Program-made: the position numbers and the translations under genes | Part shown: piece by piece, positions 50,050-58,405 of the stretch | How the letters are laid out: every line of letters begins with the position of its first letter | Position numbering within the stretch: the stretch's first letter is position 1 | Assembly (NCBI RefSeq): GCF_934630535.1 | Contig: NZ_CAKTVU010000004.1 | Location: forward strand, 62,001-126,000 | DNA length: 64,000 nucleotides | DNA from: an uncultured Senegalimassilia sp. | GTDB lineage: Bacteria > Actinomycetota > Coriobacteriia > Coriobacteriales > Eggerthellaceae | Reading direction: 5' to 3' | The notes under the pieces: generated by a model | Database searches by the model: none | Told to the model about the DNA's origin: nothing | The model's input: only the letters and a program-made list of their open reading frames with translations

Positions 50050-51399
50050 ATGGGCCAGGTTTCATTCGGCACCGTATTGCGCGAAGCGCGCGAGCGGAAA
50101 GGCTACGACGTGCAGTCGGCCGCTCGTCGGCTGCGCATTCGACCCGACATCCTTCGCGCCCTCGAGAACAACGATTTTTCCCGTTTGCCTGCACGCGGTT
50201 ACACGCGAAACATGGTGAACGCATATGCGAAGCTGGTCGGGCTCAATCCTGCCGATATCACGCGTATGTATCTCGATGACGCATACGCTTACCAGGTCGG
50301 GCGCACCCGCGGCGAATCCGATTCGCTGGCGCATGTTTCGGGCCGTAGGTCGGTTTCGCGCGGCGACGGGCGCCATGATGGTCGTGGACAAGGTTCGCAG
50401 CGTTCGTCGCGCTATGACAACGAGCGCACCGATGGTCGTCGCTCGCAGCGTACTCAGCGGGGCCAGCGCCAGGGCACGCAGCGCATGCCGCGTCGCGAAC
50501 AGCAGCCTCAACGCGAATATCGAGAATCGCTTGCTTCCCGTGCGGCGCGTGCGGAAAACGAAAGCCGTCGCTCCAACCATTTCGGCGGGGCCGTTACCAC
50601 CCAGTTCACCAACTTCTATTCCGGGTCGCAGAATAACGTCGGCCGGGGCATGCAGGCAAGGTTGCCCTATGTTGCGGTCATTGTGATCATCCTGCTGCTG
50701 CTCGTCATTATCGTGGCGCTTGCCTTCGGGAATCGCGGAGCTGCTTCCACGCAGGAGGTCGCTAAGGTTCCCATCACCGGCGTCACCGATACATCGGCGG
50801 ATGGCAGCGGGGTCAGCCAAGATAATTCCAATAACAACAGCGACAACAACAACGATTCGGATACGAAGTCATCATCCACAGCAACGGTGCCCACCAGCGT
50901 GAAGGTGGAATACAAGCTGGCCAAGGGCCAGCAGGCCTACGTGATCATCACGCAGGACGGGCAGGCAACCGAGCAGATGCTCACCGGGCCGTTTGATGAA
51001 ACGGTTGACGTTGCCGGCACCTGGAGTTTGTCTACCTGGGTCTCCTCGGGATTCACCGTCACCATGGACGGCAAGGAGGTCGAATTCACCAGCGATGCGA
51101 CCACGGGCATGCCAACAGCCACGGTGAACTTCAAGGATTACCTTGCATCGTGGGCGAAAGATCACCCTGACGTGAAGGTCGAGGGGCTTGATACTTCTAG
51201 CACCTCATCGAGTACCACCGGTTCCACTGCGTCTACGAATTCAACGTCGAACGGAACCTCTGCGCAATCGAGCACCGGCAACGGCTCTTCGTCGACAGGC
51301 TCCACCACGTCGTCTACGGGAACGGGCTATTCTTCGACGACCGGGTCTGGCACAAGCGCAACGGGTACCCAGTCTTCATCGTCAACGTATTCTTACTAG
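50050..51399 (+). CDS. RodZ-like membrane protein with N-terminal helix-turn-helix
   Basis: The 449-aa protein starts with a RodZ-type HTH (FGTVLREARERKGYDVQSAAR, ALENNDFSRLPARGYTRNMVNAYAKL) in residues 5-70. A long Arg/Gln-rich linker follows, then one transmembrane helix at about 206-226 and an extracytoplasmic beta domain (VKVEYKLAKGQQAYVIITQDG; ATVNFKDYLASW). The last 70 residues are almost only Ser, Thr and Gly, as in glycosylated or wall-spanning stalks. RodZ links MreB to cell shape; whether MreB exists here cannot be seen, and its function in rodless actinobacteria is unclear. AAGGAGAAGG precedes ATG 50050. Confidence 0.85.
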   Translation: MGQVSFGTVLREARERKGYDVQSAARRLRIRPDILRALENNDFSRLPARGYTRNMVNAYAKLVGLNPADITRMYLDDAYAYQVGRTRGESDSLAHVSGRRSVSRGDGRHDGRGQGSQRSSRYDNERTDGRRSQRTQRGQRQGTQRMPRREQQPQREYRESLASRAARAENESRRSNHFGGAVTTQFTNFYSGSQNNVGRGMQARLPYVAVIVIILLLLVIIVALAFGNRGAASTQEVAKVPITGVTDTSADGSGVSQDNSNNNSDNNNDSDTKSSSTATVPTSVKVEYKLAKGQQAYVIITQDGQATEQMLTGPFDETVDVAGTWSLSTWVSSGFTVTMDGKEVEFTSDATTGMPTATVNFKDYLASWAKDHPDVKVEGLDTSSTSSSTTGSTASTNSTSNGTSAQSSTGNGSSSTGSTTSSTGTGYSSTTGSGTSATGTQSSSSTYSY

Positions 51400-51416
51400 T
51401 TGAAAGGCAGAACATC

Positions 51417-51914
51417 ATGGCTAAGGAATCCAGTTTCGACGTGGTGTCCACCGTCGATATGCAGGAAGTCGATAACGCATATCAGCAGGCGAAAAAGGAG
51501 CTTTCGCAGCGCTATGACCTGAAAGGCTCCGGCGCCGAGCTATCACTTGACAAGCAGAAGAAGACCATCACAGTAGCGGCCCCCGCTGATTTCGTTGCTC
51601 GCCAGGTCATCGACATCATGGGCAGCAAGCTCATCAAGCGAGGCATCGACCTCACCGCCGTCAAGTGGGGCGACCCCCAGGCGGCAACCGGTCAAAGCGT
51701 GCGGCAGACGGCAACCATCGTCGAGGGCATCGATAAGGAAACCGCCGGCAAGATCAACAAGGACATCAAGGCGCAGAAGCTCAAGGTGAAGGTCACCATC
51801 GAAGGCGACAAGCTGCGCGTTTCCTCCGCCTCTCGCGACACGTTGCAGGAGGTCATCGCCTTCCTGAAGGGCCAGGATTACGGCCAGCCGCTCCAGTACG
51901 TCAACTACCGCTAA
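51417..51914 (+). CDS. YajQ family nucleotide-binding protein
   Basis: The 165-aa protein has the family start ESSFDVVSTVDMQEVDNAYQQAKKE and the C-terminal VRVSSxSRDxLQxVI-like segment, ending QPLQYVNYR. YajQ proteins have two ferredoxin-like domains; some bind cyclic di-GMP and act as transcription cofactors, others interact with RNA. The exact role here is unknown. GAAAGGC lies before ATG 51417, and rimO starts 8 nt after the stop. Confidence 0.93.
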   Translation: MAKESSFDVVSTVDMQEVDNAYQQAKKELSQRYDLKGSGAELSLDKQKKTITVAAPADFVARQVIDIMGSKLIKRGIDLTAVKWGDPQAATGQSVRQTATIVEGIDKETAGKINKDIKAQKLKVKVTIEGDKLRVSSASRDTLQEVIAFLKGQDYGQPLQYVNYR

Positions 51915-51922
51915 GGAATCCC

Positions 51923-53269
51923 GTGGAAACCGAAAACGTCTTTGAAATCGAGAGTCCTCGCGTCGCGTTCGTCACCATGGGTTGCGCGAAAAACGAGGTG
52001 GACACCCAGCGCATGCAATCGCAGCTTCAGCGTTGCGGCTTCGTCATCGAGCAGGATCCCGAAGCCGCTGATGCCGTGGTGGTGAACACGTGCTCGTTCA
52101 TCCAAAGCGCTACCGAGGAAAGCCTCGAGGCCATCTTCGAGGTTGCGGGCATGCCCAATGTCGCGGCGGGCGCGGCGCTCATCGTCGCCGGTTGCATGCC
52201 TGCCCGTTACGGGCAGGATCTGGAATCCGAGCTTTCCGAAGCCTCGGCTTTCGTTCCGTGCAGCAAGGAAGACGATATCGTCCAGGTCATCGCGCAAGCG
52301 CTTGACATCGATCAAGTGCAACTCGAGCGCATGAAGGCCGCTATGCTCGGCGCCGTGCCCGAAGGCGCGGTTGCCGTTAACGGTTCGCGCGCCGTTTCGG
52401 CATACGTGAAGATCTCGGATGGGTGCGACCGCTTCTGCTCGTACTGCACCATCCCCTATATCCGCGGCAGGTACCACAGCTTCGACTACGAAACCGTTCG
52501 CGCGGATGTGGCCGACCGCGTGTCCGAGGGTGTGAAGGAAATCGTGCTCATCGCCCAGGATACGGGACGTTGGGGTCAGGATTTCGAAAACGAATCGAGC
52601 CTGGCTTGGCTTGTCGGCTCCCTTGCGGACGAATTCGCCCAAACCTGGTTCAGGGTCATGTATATCCAACCGGAAGGAATCACCGACGAGCTGCTGCAAA
52701 CGGTTGCCGAGCACGACAACATCTGCTCTTATTTCGATATCCCGCTCCAGCATGTTCAGCCGAGCATCCTGAAAGCTATGCATCGCAAGGGTTCGCGCGA
52801 AGAGTACGAATCGCTGATCGAGCATATCCGAGAGATGGTTCCCGGGGTAACACTGCGCACCACGCTTATCGCGGGTTTTCCCGGCGAAACCGAAGAGGAC
52901 TTCGACGAGCTTTGCGATTTCGTTGAAGAGGGCTTCTTCGATTACATCGGCGTGTTCGCATATTCCCGCGAAGAGGGCACCAGGGCATTCGACCTGCCTG
53001 ACCAGGTCGACGATGACGAGAAAGCGTATCGCGCGCAACGCTTGCGCGACCTTGCGGATGACGTTTGCACGCCGCTCGTTGCCTCTCGCATCGGCAAGAC
53101 GCTAGACGTGCTTATCGAAGGCCGGGAAGAAGACGGTCAGCTGTTCGGCCGTGCGATGTGCCAGGCCCCCGAGGTCGATGGCGTAACCTATGTCGACAAT
53201 GGAGAGCCGGGACGCATCGTTCAGGCCACTATCACCGATACGCTGCTTTACGAAATGGAAGGCGAATAG
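51923..53269 (+). CDS. rimO: Ribosomal protein S12 methylthiotransferase RimO
   Basis: The 448-aa radical-SAM enzyme adds a methylthio group to the conserved Asp of S12. N-terminal cluster cysteines lie in VTMGCAKNEVDTQ, NTCSFI and VAGCMPARY. The central radical-SAM motif is SDGCDRFCSYCTIPYIRGRY. The C-terminal TRAM domain includes VLIEGREEDGQLFGR. GCAKNxVD and IAQDTGRWGQD are RimO-type, separating it from MiaB and MtaB. GTG 51923 has AAGGAA upstream. The gene ends 3 nt before the pgsA fusion. Confidence 0.96.
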   Translation: METENVFEIESPRVAFVTMGCAKNEVDTQRMQSQLQRCGFVIEQDPEAADAVVVNTCSFIQSATEESLEAIFEVAGMPNVAAGAALIVAGCMPARYGQDLESELSEASAFVPCSKEDDIVQVIAQALDIDQVQLERMKAAMLGAVPEGAVAVNGSRAVSAYVKISDGCDRFCSYCTIPYIRGRYHSFDYETVRADVADRVSEGVKEIVLIAQDTGRWGQDFENESSLAWLVGSLADEFAQTWFRVMYIQPEGITDELLQTVAEHDNICSYFDIPLQHVQPSILKAMHRKGSREEYESLIEHIREMVPGVTLRTTLIAGFPGETEEDFDELCDFVEEGFFDYIGVFAYSREEGTRAFDLPDQVDDDEKAYRAQRLRDLADDVCTPLVASRIGKTLDVLIEGREEDGQLFGRAMCQAPEVDGVTYVDNGEPGRIVQATITDTLLYEMEGE

Positions 53270-53272
53270 GCC

Positions 53273-54502
53273 ATGCATCTTCTGCAAGTAGAAGCCGCCC
53301 CGCAGGCCTCTGCGAAATTGTGGACACCGGCGAACATCGTCACGCTCATCCGCATCTGCTTGGTTCCCGTGTTCGTTGTCGTGCTGCTAAGCCCTTGGCC
53401 TCAGTGGTTTCATCTGCCCGATCTGGCGGAGCATTCCAAAAGCCTTATCGCCGCTGCCATCTTCGTGCTGATCTCTTGCACCGACTGGCTTGACGGGTAT
53501 CTGGCGCGAAGCCGTGGCGAGGTCACCGACTTCGGCAAGTTCATGGATCCCCTTGCCGACAAAATCTTGGTCATGGCGGCTCTTTTGGCGCTTATCGAGC
53601 TCGGTTCGCTGCCAAGCTGGGTTGCCCTGATCATCGTCGCCCGCGAGTTCATCGTCTCGGGCGTGCGCATGGTTGCGGCCAGCAAGGGTACGGTGATATC
53701 CGCTAGCTGGTACGGCAAGTTCAAAACGGTGTTCCAGATGATCGCCATCGTATTGTTCACTATCAAAGATAGCTACATGATGGGTACGCTCGTCGAGGCG
53801 TTTTCGGACGTGATGTGGGTGATCAGCTGGATCGTCATGGCAATCGCCCTGCTGCTGACGGTAGTGTCCATGCTCGACTATATCTCGAAAGCCCGTGAGC
53901 TGATCGGCTTGGGGCCTTCCAAGCGGGCGAAACGCAAGCAATCATCCGCCAAATCGAATATCGACGGCAATGAAGAAGATTCGGGTATCAACGAGGTGGA
54001 TGCAGCTCATGTTGGGCAACTTGCCGCGCAGGTGATTGCCCACGCAAGTGAACGCGGCATCACCATCGGTACCGCCGAAAGCCTTACCGGCGGGATGATC
54101 AGCGCCGCATTGACCTCGGTTTCCGGAAGCTCCGCCGTCGTACGCGGCGGGATAGCAAGCTACGCTACCGGTGTGAAAACCGACGTCCTCGATGTGCCTG
54201 AGCAGGTTATCGAAGAGTTCGGAGTGGTAAGCACGCAGGTAGCGCGACATATGGCGCAAGGCGCCCGCAATGATCTTTCCTGCAATGTCGCCGTAGCCGT
54301 CACCGGTATCGCCGGACCGTCCGGGGCAGAACCGGGAAAACCCGTGGGAACCGTCTGCTTCGCTTGCGCAAACGATAACGGCATCACGGCGCAAAGGAAG
54401 CATTTCGAGGGCGATCGCAATCAAGTGCGCCTGCAGACCGTATTCGAAGCGTTGCGTATGCTCGATGCCGCTGTGTGCGGCCAGCAGCAGGGGTCGAACT
54501 GA
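53273..54502 (+). CDS. Fusion of phosphatidylglycerophosphate synthase (PgsA) and CinA-type nicotinamide-nucleotide amidase (PncC)
   Basis: The 409-aa ORF carries two enzymes that are normally separate. Residues 17-215 are PgsA: NIVTLIRICLVPVFVV, the CDP-alcohol phosphotransferase motif SCTDWLDGYLARSRGEVTDFGKFMDPLADK (shown only in part by homologs as D-G-x2-A-R-x8-G-x3-D-x3-D), and several membrane helices. A Lys/Ser/Asn linker spans about 216-246. From about 247 the CinA C-terminal domain follows (TIGTAESLTGGMISAALTSV, ASYATGVK, VAVTGIAGPSGA), which deamidates NMN. PgsA makes phosphatidylglycerophosphate. pgsA-cinA-recA is a conserved order, so the fusion probably arose from adjacent genes. 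The CinA N-terminal MoeA-like domain is absent. Confidence 0.92.
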   Translation: MHLLQVEAAPQASAKLWTPANIVTLIRICLVPVFVVVLLSPWPQWFHLPDLAEHSKSLIAAAIFVLISCTDWLDGYLARSRGEVTDFGKFMDPLADKILVMAALLALIELGSLPSWVALIIVAREFIVSGVRMVAASKGTVISASWYGKFKTVFQMIAIVLFTIKDSYMMGTLVEAFSDVMWVISWIVMAIALLLTVVSMLDYISKARELIGLGPSKRAKRKQSSAKSNIDGNEEDSGINEVDAAHVGQLAAQVIAHASERGITIGTAESLTGGMISAALTSVSGSSAVVRGGIASYATGVKTDVLDVPEQVIEEFGVVSTQVARHMAQGARNDLSCNVAVAVTGIAGPSGAEPGKPVGTVCFACANDNGITAQRKHFEGDRNQVRLQTVFEALRMLDAAVCGQQQGSN

Positions 54503-54558
54503 AATCGCGCATCGCATCGCCATAGACGGCGTCCGGAAACAGCACTAACAATGTAGAA

Positions 54559-54610
54559 ATCGAACAGGTTCACCCGACAACCGTGCAAGGTTCAGGTGAA
54601 CCTGTTTGAT
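54559..54610 (+). terminator. Terminator between the pgsA-pncC fusion and recA
   Basis: ATCGAACAGGTTCACC (54559-54574) pairs with GGTGAACCTGTTTGAT (54595-54610), 16 bp with one G-T pair and a 20-nt loop. The U-tract is weak (TTTGAT lies in the stem). Confidence 0.65.
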
Positions 54611-54682
54611 ATTGAGCGCAAGCGTTGGGCAAGATGGGGGAGCTATCATAGTAAAAGTCGTACCGATGTTTGTATTTGGTAC

Positions 54683-54710
54683 TTGACTATGAAACAAGCG
54701 TTCGTATAAT
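54683..54710 (+). promoter_or_regulatory. recA promoter with LexA-type SOS box
   Basis: TTGACT (54683-54688) and TATAAT (54705-54710), 16-nt spacer, the best promoter in the window. Between them, GAAACAAGCGTTCG (54691-54704) read on the minus strand is CGAACGCTTGTTTC, matching the Gram-positive LexA box CGAAC-RNRY-GTTYC at 13 of 14 positions. LexA bound here would block the promoter. Confidence 0.85.
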
Positions 54711-54752
54711 CAGTAGCGTTGCAATGCAGCGCAAAGGAAGGGTAACCAGCGC

Positions 54753-55811
54753 ATGAATGAAGAAAAAACTAAGATGCTCAAGGTCACAACCGACCAAATC
54801 GAATCAAAGTTCGGCAAAGGCTCCATCATGAAATACGGCGATGGCGGTCATGATCTGAACATCGGCGCTATCCCCACCGGCGCTTTGCCGCTTGATGCGG
54901 CTTTGGGGATCGGCGGAGTTCCGCGTGGCCGAATCATAGAAGTATATGGACCCGAATCTAGCGGTAAAACCACGCTTGCGCTTCAAATTCTCGCAGAGGC
55001 ACAGGCACTCGGCGGAGTCGTCGCGTTCATCGATGCAGAGCATGCGCTTGACCCGGTCTACGCGGCTCGCTTGGGAGTGGACATCGATGATGTGCTCATC
55101 TCCCAACCCGATTTCGGAGAGCAGGCTCTCGAGATTTGCGACATGCTCGTCCGTTCGGGCGCAATCGATTGCGTTGTCATCGACTCCGTCGCGGCATTGG
55201 TACCCCGAGCCGAAATCGAAGGCGAGATCGGCGATACCACCGTCGGTCTGCAAGCAAGGCTTATGTCCCAAGCCCTTCGAAAGCTTGCGGGCTCGCTTTC
55301 TAAATCAAACACCACGTGCATCTTCATTAATCAGCTGCGCGAGAAAATCGGCGTGATGTTCGGAAACCCCGAAACCACAACGGGCGGACGTGCGCTGAAA
55401 TTCTTCTCCAGCGTGCGAATCGATGTTCGCCGTATCGATTCCATTAAGCGCGATGGCGAAATCGTAGGCAACCGCGTTCGTGCCAAGGTCGTCAAGAACA
55501 AGGTTGCGCCGCCATTTCGCCAGGCAGAGTTTGACCTCATGTACGGTGAAGGCATTTCTCGAGAGGGATGCATCGTCGATATGGCGGTGGAAGCAGGGGT
55601 CGCCAAGAAATCGGGCGCTTGGTACACCTATGGTGAAGAGCGCTTAGGGCAAGGACGTGAAGCGGCAAAGCATACGTTGAAAGAGAACCCCGATCTTCGC
55701 GATGAGCTGGAAACGAAGGTTCGAGAGGCGTTCGATATCCCGATCATCACCAAGGAGCAGGAAGACTTCGACGCCGTCAACCCCGTGGCGAAACCCAAGG
55801 GCAAGAAATAA
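54753..55811 (+). CDS. recA: Recombinase RecA
   Basis: The 352-aa DNA strand-exchange ATPase and SOS coprotease has Walker A GPESSGKTTLAL near residue 66, AFIDAEHALDP, Walker B VVIDSVAALVPRAEIEG, loop 2 NQLREKIGVMFGNPETTTGG and the C-terminal KKSGAWYTYGEERLGQGRE. Length and motifs are normal; the C-terminal tail is less acidic than in E. coli (NPVAKPKGKK). ATG 54753 follows GGAAGGG. Its promoter carries a LexA-type box, and recX follows at 2 nt. Confidence 0.99.
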   Translation: MNEEKTKMLKVTTDQIESKFGKGSIMKYGDGGHDLNIGAIPTGALPLDAALGIGGVPRGRIIEVYGPESSGKTTLALQILAEAQALGGVVAFIDAEHALDPVYAARLGVDIDDVLISQPDFGEQALEICDMLVRSGAIDCVVIDSVAALVPRAEIEGEIGDTTVGLQARLMSQALRKLAGSLSKSNTTCIFINQLREKIGVMFGNPETTTGGRALKFFSSVRIDVRRIDSIKRDGEIVGNRVRAKVVKNKVAPPFRQAEFDLMYGEGISREGCIVDMAVEAGVAKKSGAWYTYGEERLGQGREAAKHTLKENPDLRDELETKVREAFDIPIITKEQEDFDAVNPVAKPKGKK

Positions 55812-55813
55812 CT

Positions 55814-56572
55814 ATGCAGCATGCAATGGCAAGGGAGCGCTGTTTGGCTGATCTGCGCGCCCGGATCAAAGCCATCGAAGAAGGCTCAGGTGCGCATGAA
55901 CTGTATTCGGAGCACGCATCCCGAAACGAAGCCGATGCTTTAGGCGTTGCCAATCCGAATCGCAAACACGCTGCTTGCATGGAAACCTTCCAGTCTGAAA
56001 GCGCACCTCTGCAGGATGGTTGCTTGGGCTCGAGTCGTTGCGCCAACGGTCAGAAGCTGCAGAACAAGCAGACGAAGCATGCAGATGCAGATTGCGATCA
56101 AGCACAACAGGCGTTTGCGAAAATCCAACGCCTGTTGTGCATTCGCGAACATGCCAGCACCTTGCTTCGTAAACGACTGATAGCAAATGGTTTTGATGAG
56201 CACGTCGCATCCGAAGCTGTGCAGAGGGCCATCGACTGCGGACTTGTATGCGATGAGCGCTACGCGGATGTATTGGTTCGAAGCAGGCTTTCCCAAGGAA
56301 AGGGGCTTCGGGGCATCGCTTTCGAGCTCGAACAAGCGGATATCGACCCTTGCAGCGTCCCCGCATACCAAGATGCGCTATCAAACGAAAACGGGCCAGA
56401 TGAACTAACTCGCGCATTGTGCCTGCTTGATGCCAAGCCGCCTAAAGCCAAACGAACTCGCGAAGCGGCATATCGAAAGCTCGTGCAAAAAGGATATGCA
56501 TCAAGTGTGGCGGCATCGGCAGCTCGTATATTCGAGGAACGATGCAGGTGCGACGGCCTTTCGGCCCATTGA
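55814..56572 (+). CDS. recX: Regulatory protein RecX
   Basis: The 252-aa protein is predicted to modulate RecA filaments. The RecX three-helix repeats occupy about residues 100-250 (RLLCIREHASTLLRKRLIANGF, AIDCGLVCDERYADVLVRSRLSQGKGLRGI split by helices, KLVQKGYASSVAASAARIF). The first 100 residues are unlike other RecX proteins: polar and cysteine-containing (C10, C55, C70, C76, C94), of unknown role. ATG 55814 is 2 nt after recA. Base composition is lower in GC here than in the left half of the window. Confidence 0.88.
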   Translation: MQHAMARERCLADLRARIKAIEEGSGAHELYSEHASRNEADALGVANPNRKHAACMETFQSESAPLQDGCLGSSRCANGQKLQNKQTKHADADCDQAQQAFAKIQRLLCIREHASTLLRKRLIANGFDEHVASEAVQRAIDCGLVCDERYADVLVRSRLSQGKGLRGIAFELEQADIDPCSVPAYQDALSNENGPDELTRALCLLDAKPPKAKRTREAAYRKLVQKGYASSVAASAARIFEERCRCDGLSAH

Positions 56573-56589
56573 TCCGATCATAGGCCATT

Positions 56590-56624
56590 AAAAAGCCGGT
56601 TTCTCCTGTAGAACCGGCTTTTTT
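56590..56624 (+). terminator. Terminator after recX
   Basis: AAAAAGCCGGTT (56590-56601) pairs with AACCGGCTTTTT (56612-56623), loop of 10 nt, ending in six T. A textbook intrinsic terminator. Confidence 0.92.
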
Positions 56625-56686
56625 GCATGGTTGCCCTTTTCCATTTCAAAGAGAACCTTTATCATGAAATATAAGCCTGAGCTACC

Positions 56687-56779
56687 GTGCCTTATACGGC
56701 ACTGTTGGAATATATAAACAAATGTATACGTCCAGTCGTTGCGCACGTACGCTCATGCCCGGTTATGCCGGGATTTTTT
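56687..56779 (+). terminator. Leader hairpins and intrinsic terminator upstream of rny
   Basis: CCCGG-TTATG-CCGGG (56758-56772) followed by A and six T (56774-56779) is a second intrinsic terminator 58 nt before the rny start, with another hairpin GTGCC-TTATAC-GGCAC at 56687-56702 ahead of it. Because recX already has a terminator, this one probably ends a short transcript started between 56625 and 56757: an attenuated rny leader or a small RNA. TTGGAA 56705 and TATACG 56725 are the only weak promoter-like elements seen. Confidence 0.6.
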
Positions 56780-56836
56780 ATGCAATGGAACCTATGAAAC
56801 CCACAGTACCCGTCCAAACTCGAAAGGGGGACAAGC

Positions 56837-58390
56837 ATGGAATCCATTATTTGGCTTATCGTTGGCGCCGTAATCGGCATCGCCGCCGGTTTCGTCATCA
56901 ATAAATTCGTTGCCAAATCAACGGCCCAACGCGCTGCCGACGAAGCGCATACCGTCGTCGAGGACGCGAAGCGCCAGGCAGAAACTTTGCGTCGTGAAGC
57001 AGTGGTCGAAGCCAAGGACGAAGCATTGCGTCTTCGCCAGGAGGCCCAGGCCGAGAACAAAGAGCGCTTGAAGGAGGTGCGTGCCGCGGAGCAACGCGTG
57101 AATCAGCGCGAGGAGTCTTTGGATCGCCGCGTTGAATCGCTCGACACGCGCGAAAAGTCTCTGGACTCCCGCGAGCATCAGATCTCCTCCATGCAAGGCC
57201 AGCTTGATCGCCGCCAGCGCGATCTTGACGAGTCCGAAGAGCAAATCGGCATTCGCCTGCAGCAGGTTGCGGGCATGACTGCCGATGAGGCGAAAACCGA
57301 GCTTCTCGATACGCTTAAAGACGAGGTGGCGCACGAGTCCGCGGCTATCATCCGCGATTCCGAGGCTCGCACCAAGGCGGAGGCCGATAAGAAGGCACGC
57401 TCCATCCTCAGCCTTGCCATTCAGCGTGTAGCTGCAGATCATACCGCCGAAACCACCGTTTCGGCGATCCATATCCCTTCCGATGACCTGAAGGGCCGCA
57501 TCATCGGCCGTGAGGGCCGCAACATCCGCTCTTTCGAGCAGCTTACCGGCACCAATCTCATCATCGACGATACGCCTGAATGCGTAACCATCTCCTGCTT
57601 CGATCCGGTTCGCCGTGAAATCGGCCGCGTCACCATGGAGAACCTTATCGCCGATGGCCGTATCCACCCCGCCCGCATCGAAGAGATGTTCGGCAAGGCG
57701 GAAAAGCTCGTGAACCAGCGAGTGCAGGAGGCAGGCGAGCAGGCTGCTTTCGATACCGGTATCCATGATCTGCACCCCGAGCTCGTTCGCACGCTTGGAC
57801 GCTTGCGTTACCGAACCTCGTATGGTCAGAACGTGCTGAATCATTCGCTTGAGGTTGCTTACCTGTCCGGTGTTATGGCCTCCGAACTTGGCCTTGACCC
57901 AATTCCCGCTAAACGCGCAGGCCTTCTGCACGACCTTGGCAAAGCCGTCGACCATGAGGTTGAGGGAAGCCATGCGGTCATCGGCGCGGATCTGGCTCGT
58001 CGTTTCGGCGAGAAGCCCTCTATCGTGCATGCCATCGAGGCGCATCATAACGATGTTGAGCCCAACAGCGTTCTCGATGTGCTCGTGCAAGCCGCCGATG
58101 CGGTTTCCGCTGCCCGTCCCGGCGCTCGTAAAGAAACGCTTGACGCATACATCAAGCGTTTGGAAAAGCTTGAGGAAATCGCAAACTCCTACAAGGGCGT
58201 TGAGCGCACCTATGCAATCCAGGCCGGTCGCGAGGTTCGCGTCATGGTGCAGCCGGAAGTGGTTGACGAAGCTCAGACCACTGTGCTTGCCCACGATATC
58301 GCCAAGCGTATCGAGGACGAGATGCAGTATCCTGGTCAGGTGAAAGTCGTTGTCATCCGCGAGAGCCGAGCTATCGGTATCGCAAAATAA
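56837..58390 (+). CDS. rny: Ribonuclease Y
   Basis: The 517-aa membrane-anchored endoribonuclease initiates mRNA decay. An N-terminal transmembrane helix (IIWLIVGAVIGIAAGFVI) is followed by a coiled coil to about residue 200 rich in Glu, Arg and Gln. The KH domain reads DDLKGRIIGREGRNIRSFEQ, and the HD domain has HSLEVAYLSG and LLHDLGKAVDHE. AAAGGGGG lies 6 nt before ATG 56837. The GHKL ATPase gene starts 15 nt downstream, so the two are cotranscribed. Confidence 0.98.
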   Translation: MESIIWLIVGAVIGIAAGFVINKFVAKSTAQRAADEAHTVVEDAKRQAETLRREAVVEAKDEALRLRQEAQAENKERLKEVRAAEQRVNQREESLDRRVESLDTREKSLDSREHQISSMQGQLDRRQRDLDESEEQIGIRLQQVAGMTADEAKTELLDTLKDEVAHESAAIIRDSEARTKAEADKKARSILSLAIQRVAADHTAETTVSAIHIPSDDLKGRIIGREGRNIRSFEQLTGTNLIIDDTPECVTISCFDPVRREIGRVTMENLIADGRIHPARIEEMFGKAEKLVNQRVQEAGEQAAFDTGIHDLHPELVRTLGRLRYRTSYGQNVLNHSLEVAYLSGVMASELGLDPIPAKRAGLLHDLGKAVDHEVEGSHAVIGADLARRFGEKPSIVHAIEAHHNDVEPNSVLDVLVQAADAVSAARPGARKETLDAYIKRLEKLEEIANSYKGVERTYAIQAGREVRVMVQPEVVDEAQTTVLAHDIAKRIEDEMQYPGQVKVVVIRESRAIGIAK

Positions 58391-58405
58391 CGAAAGGCGT
58401 CAACT

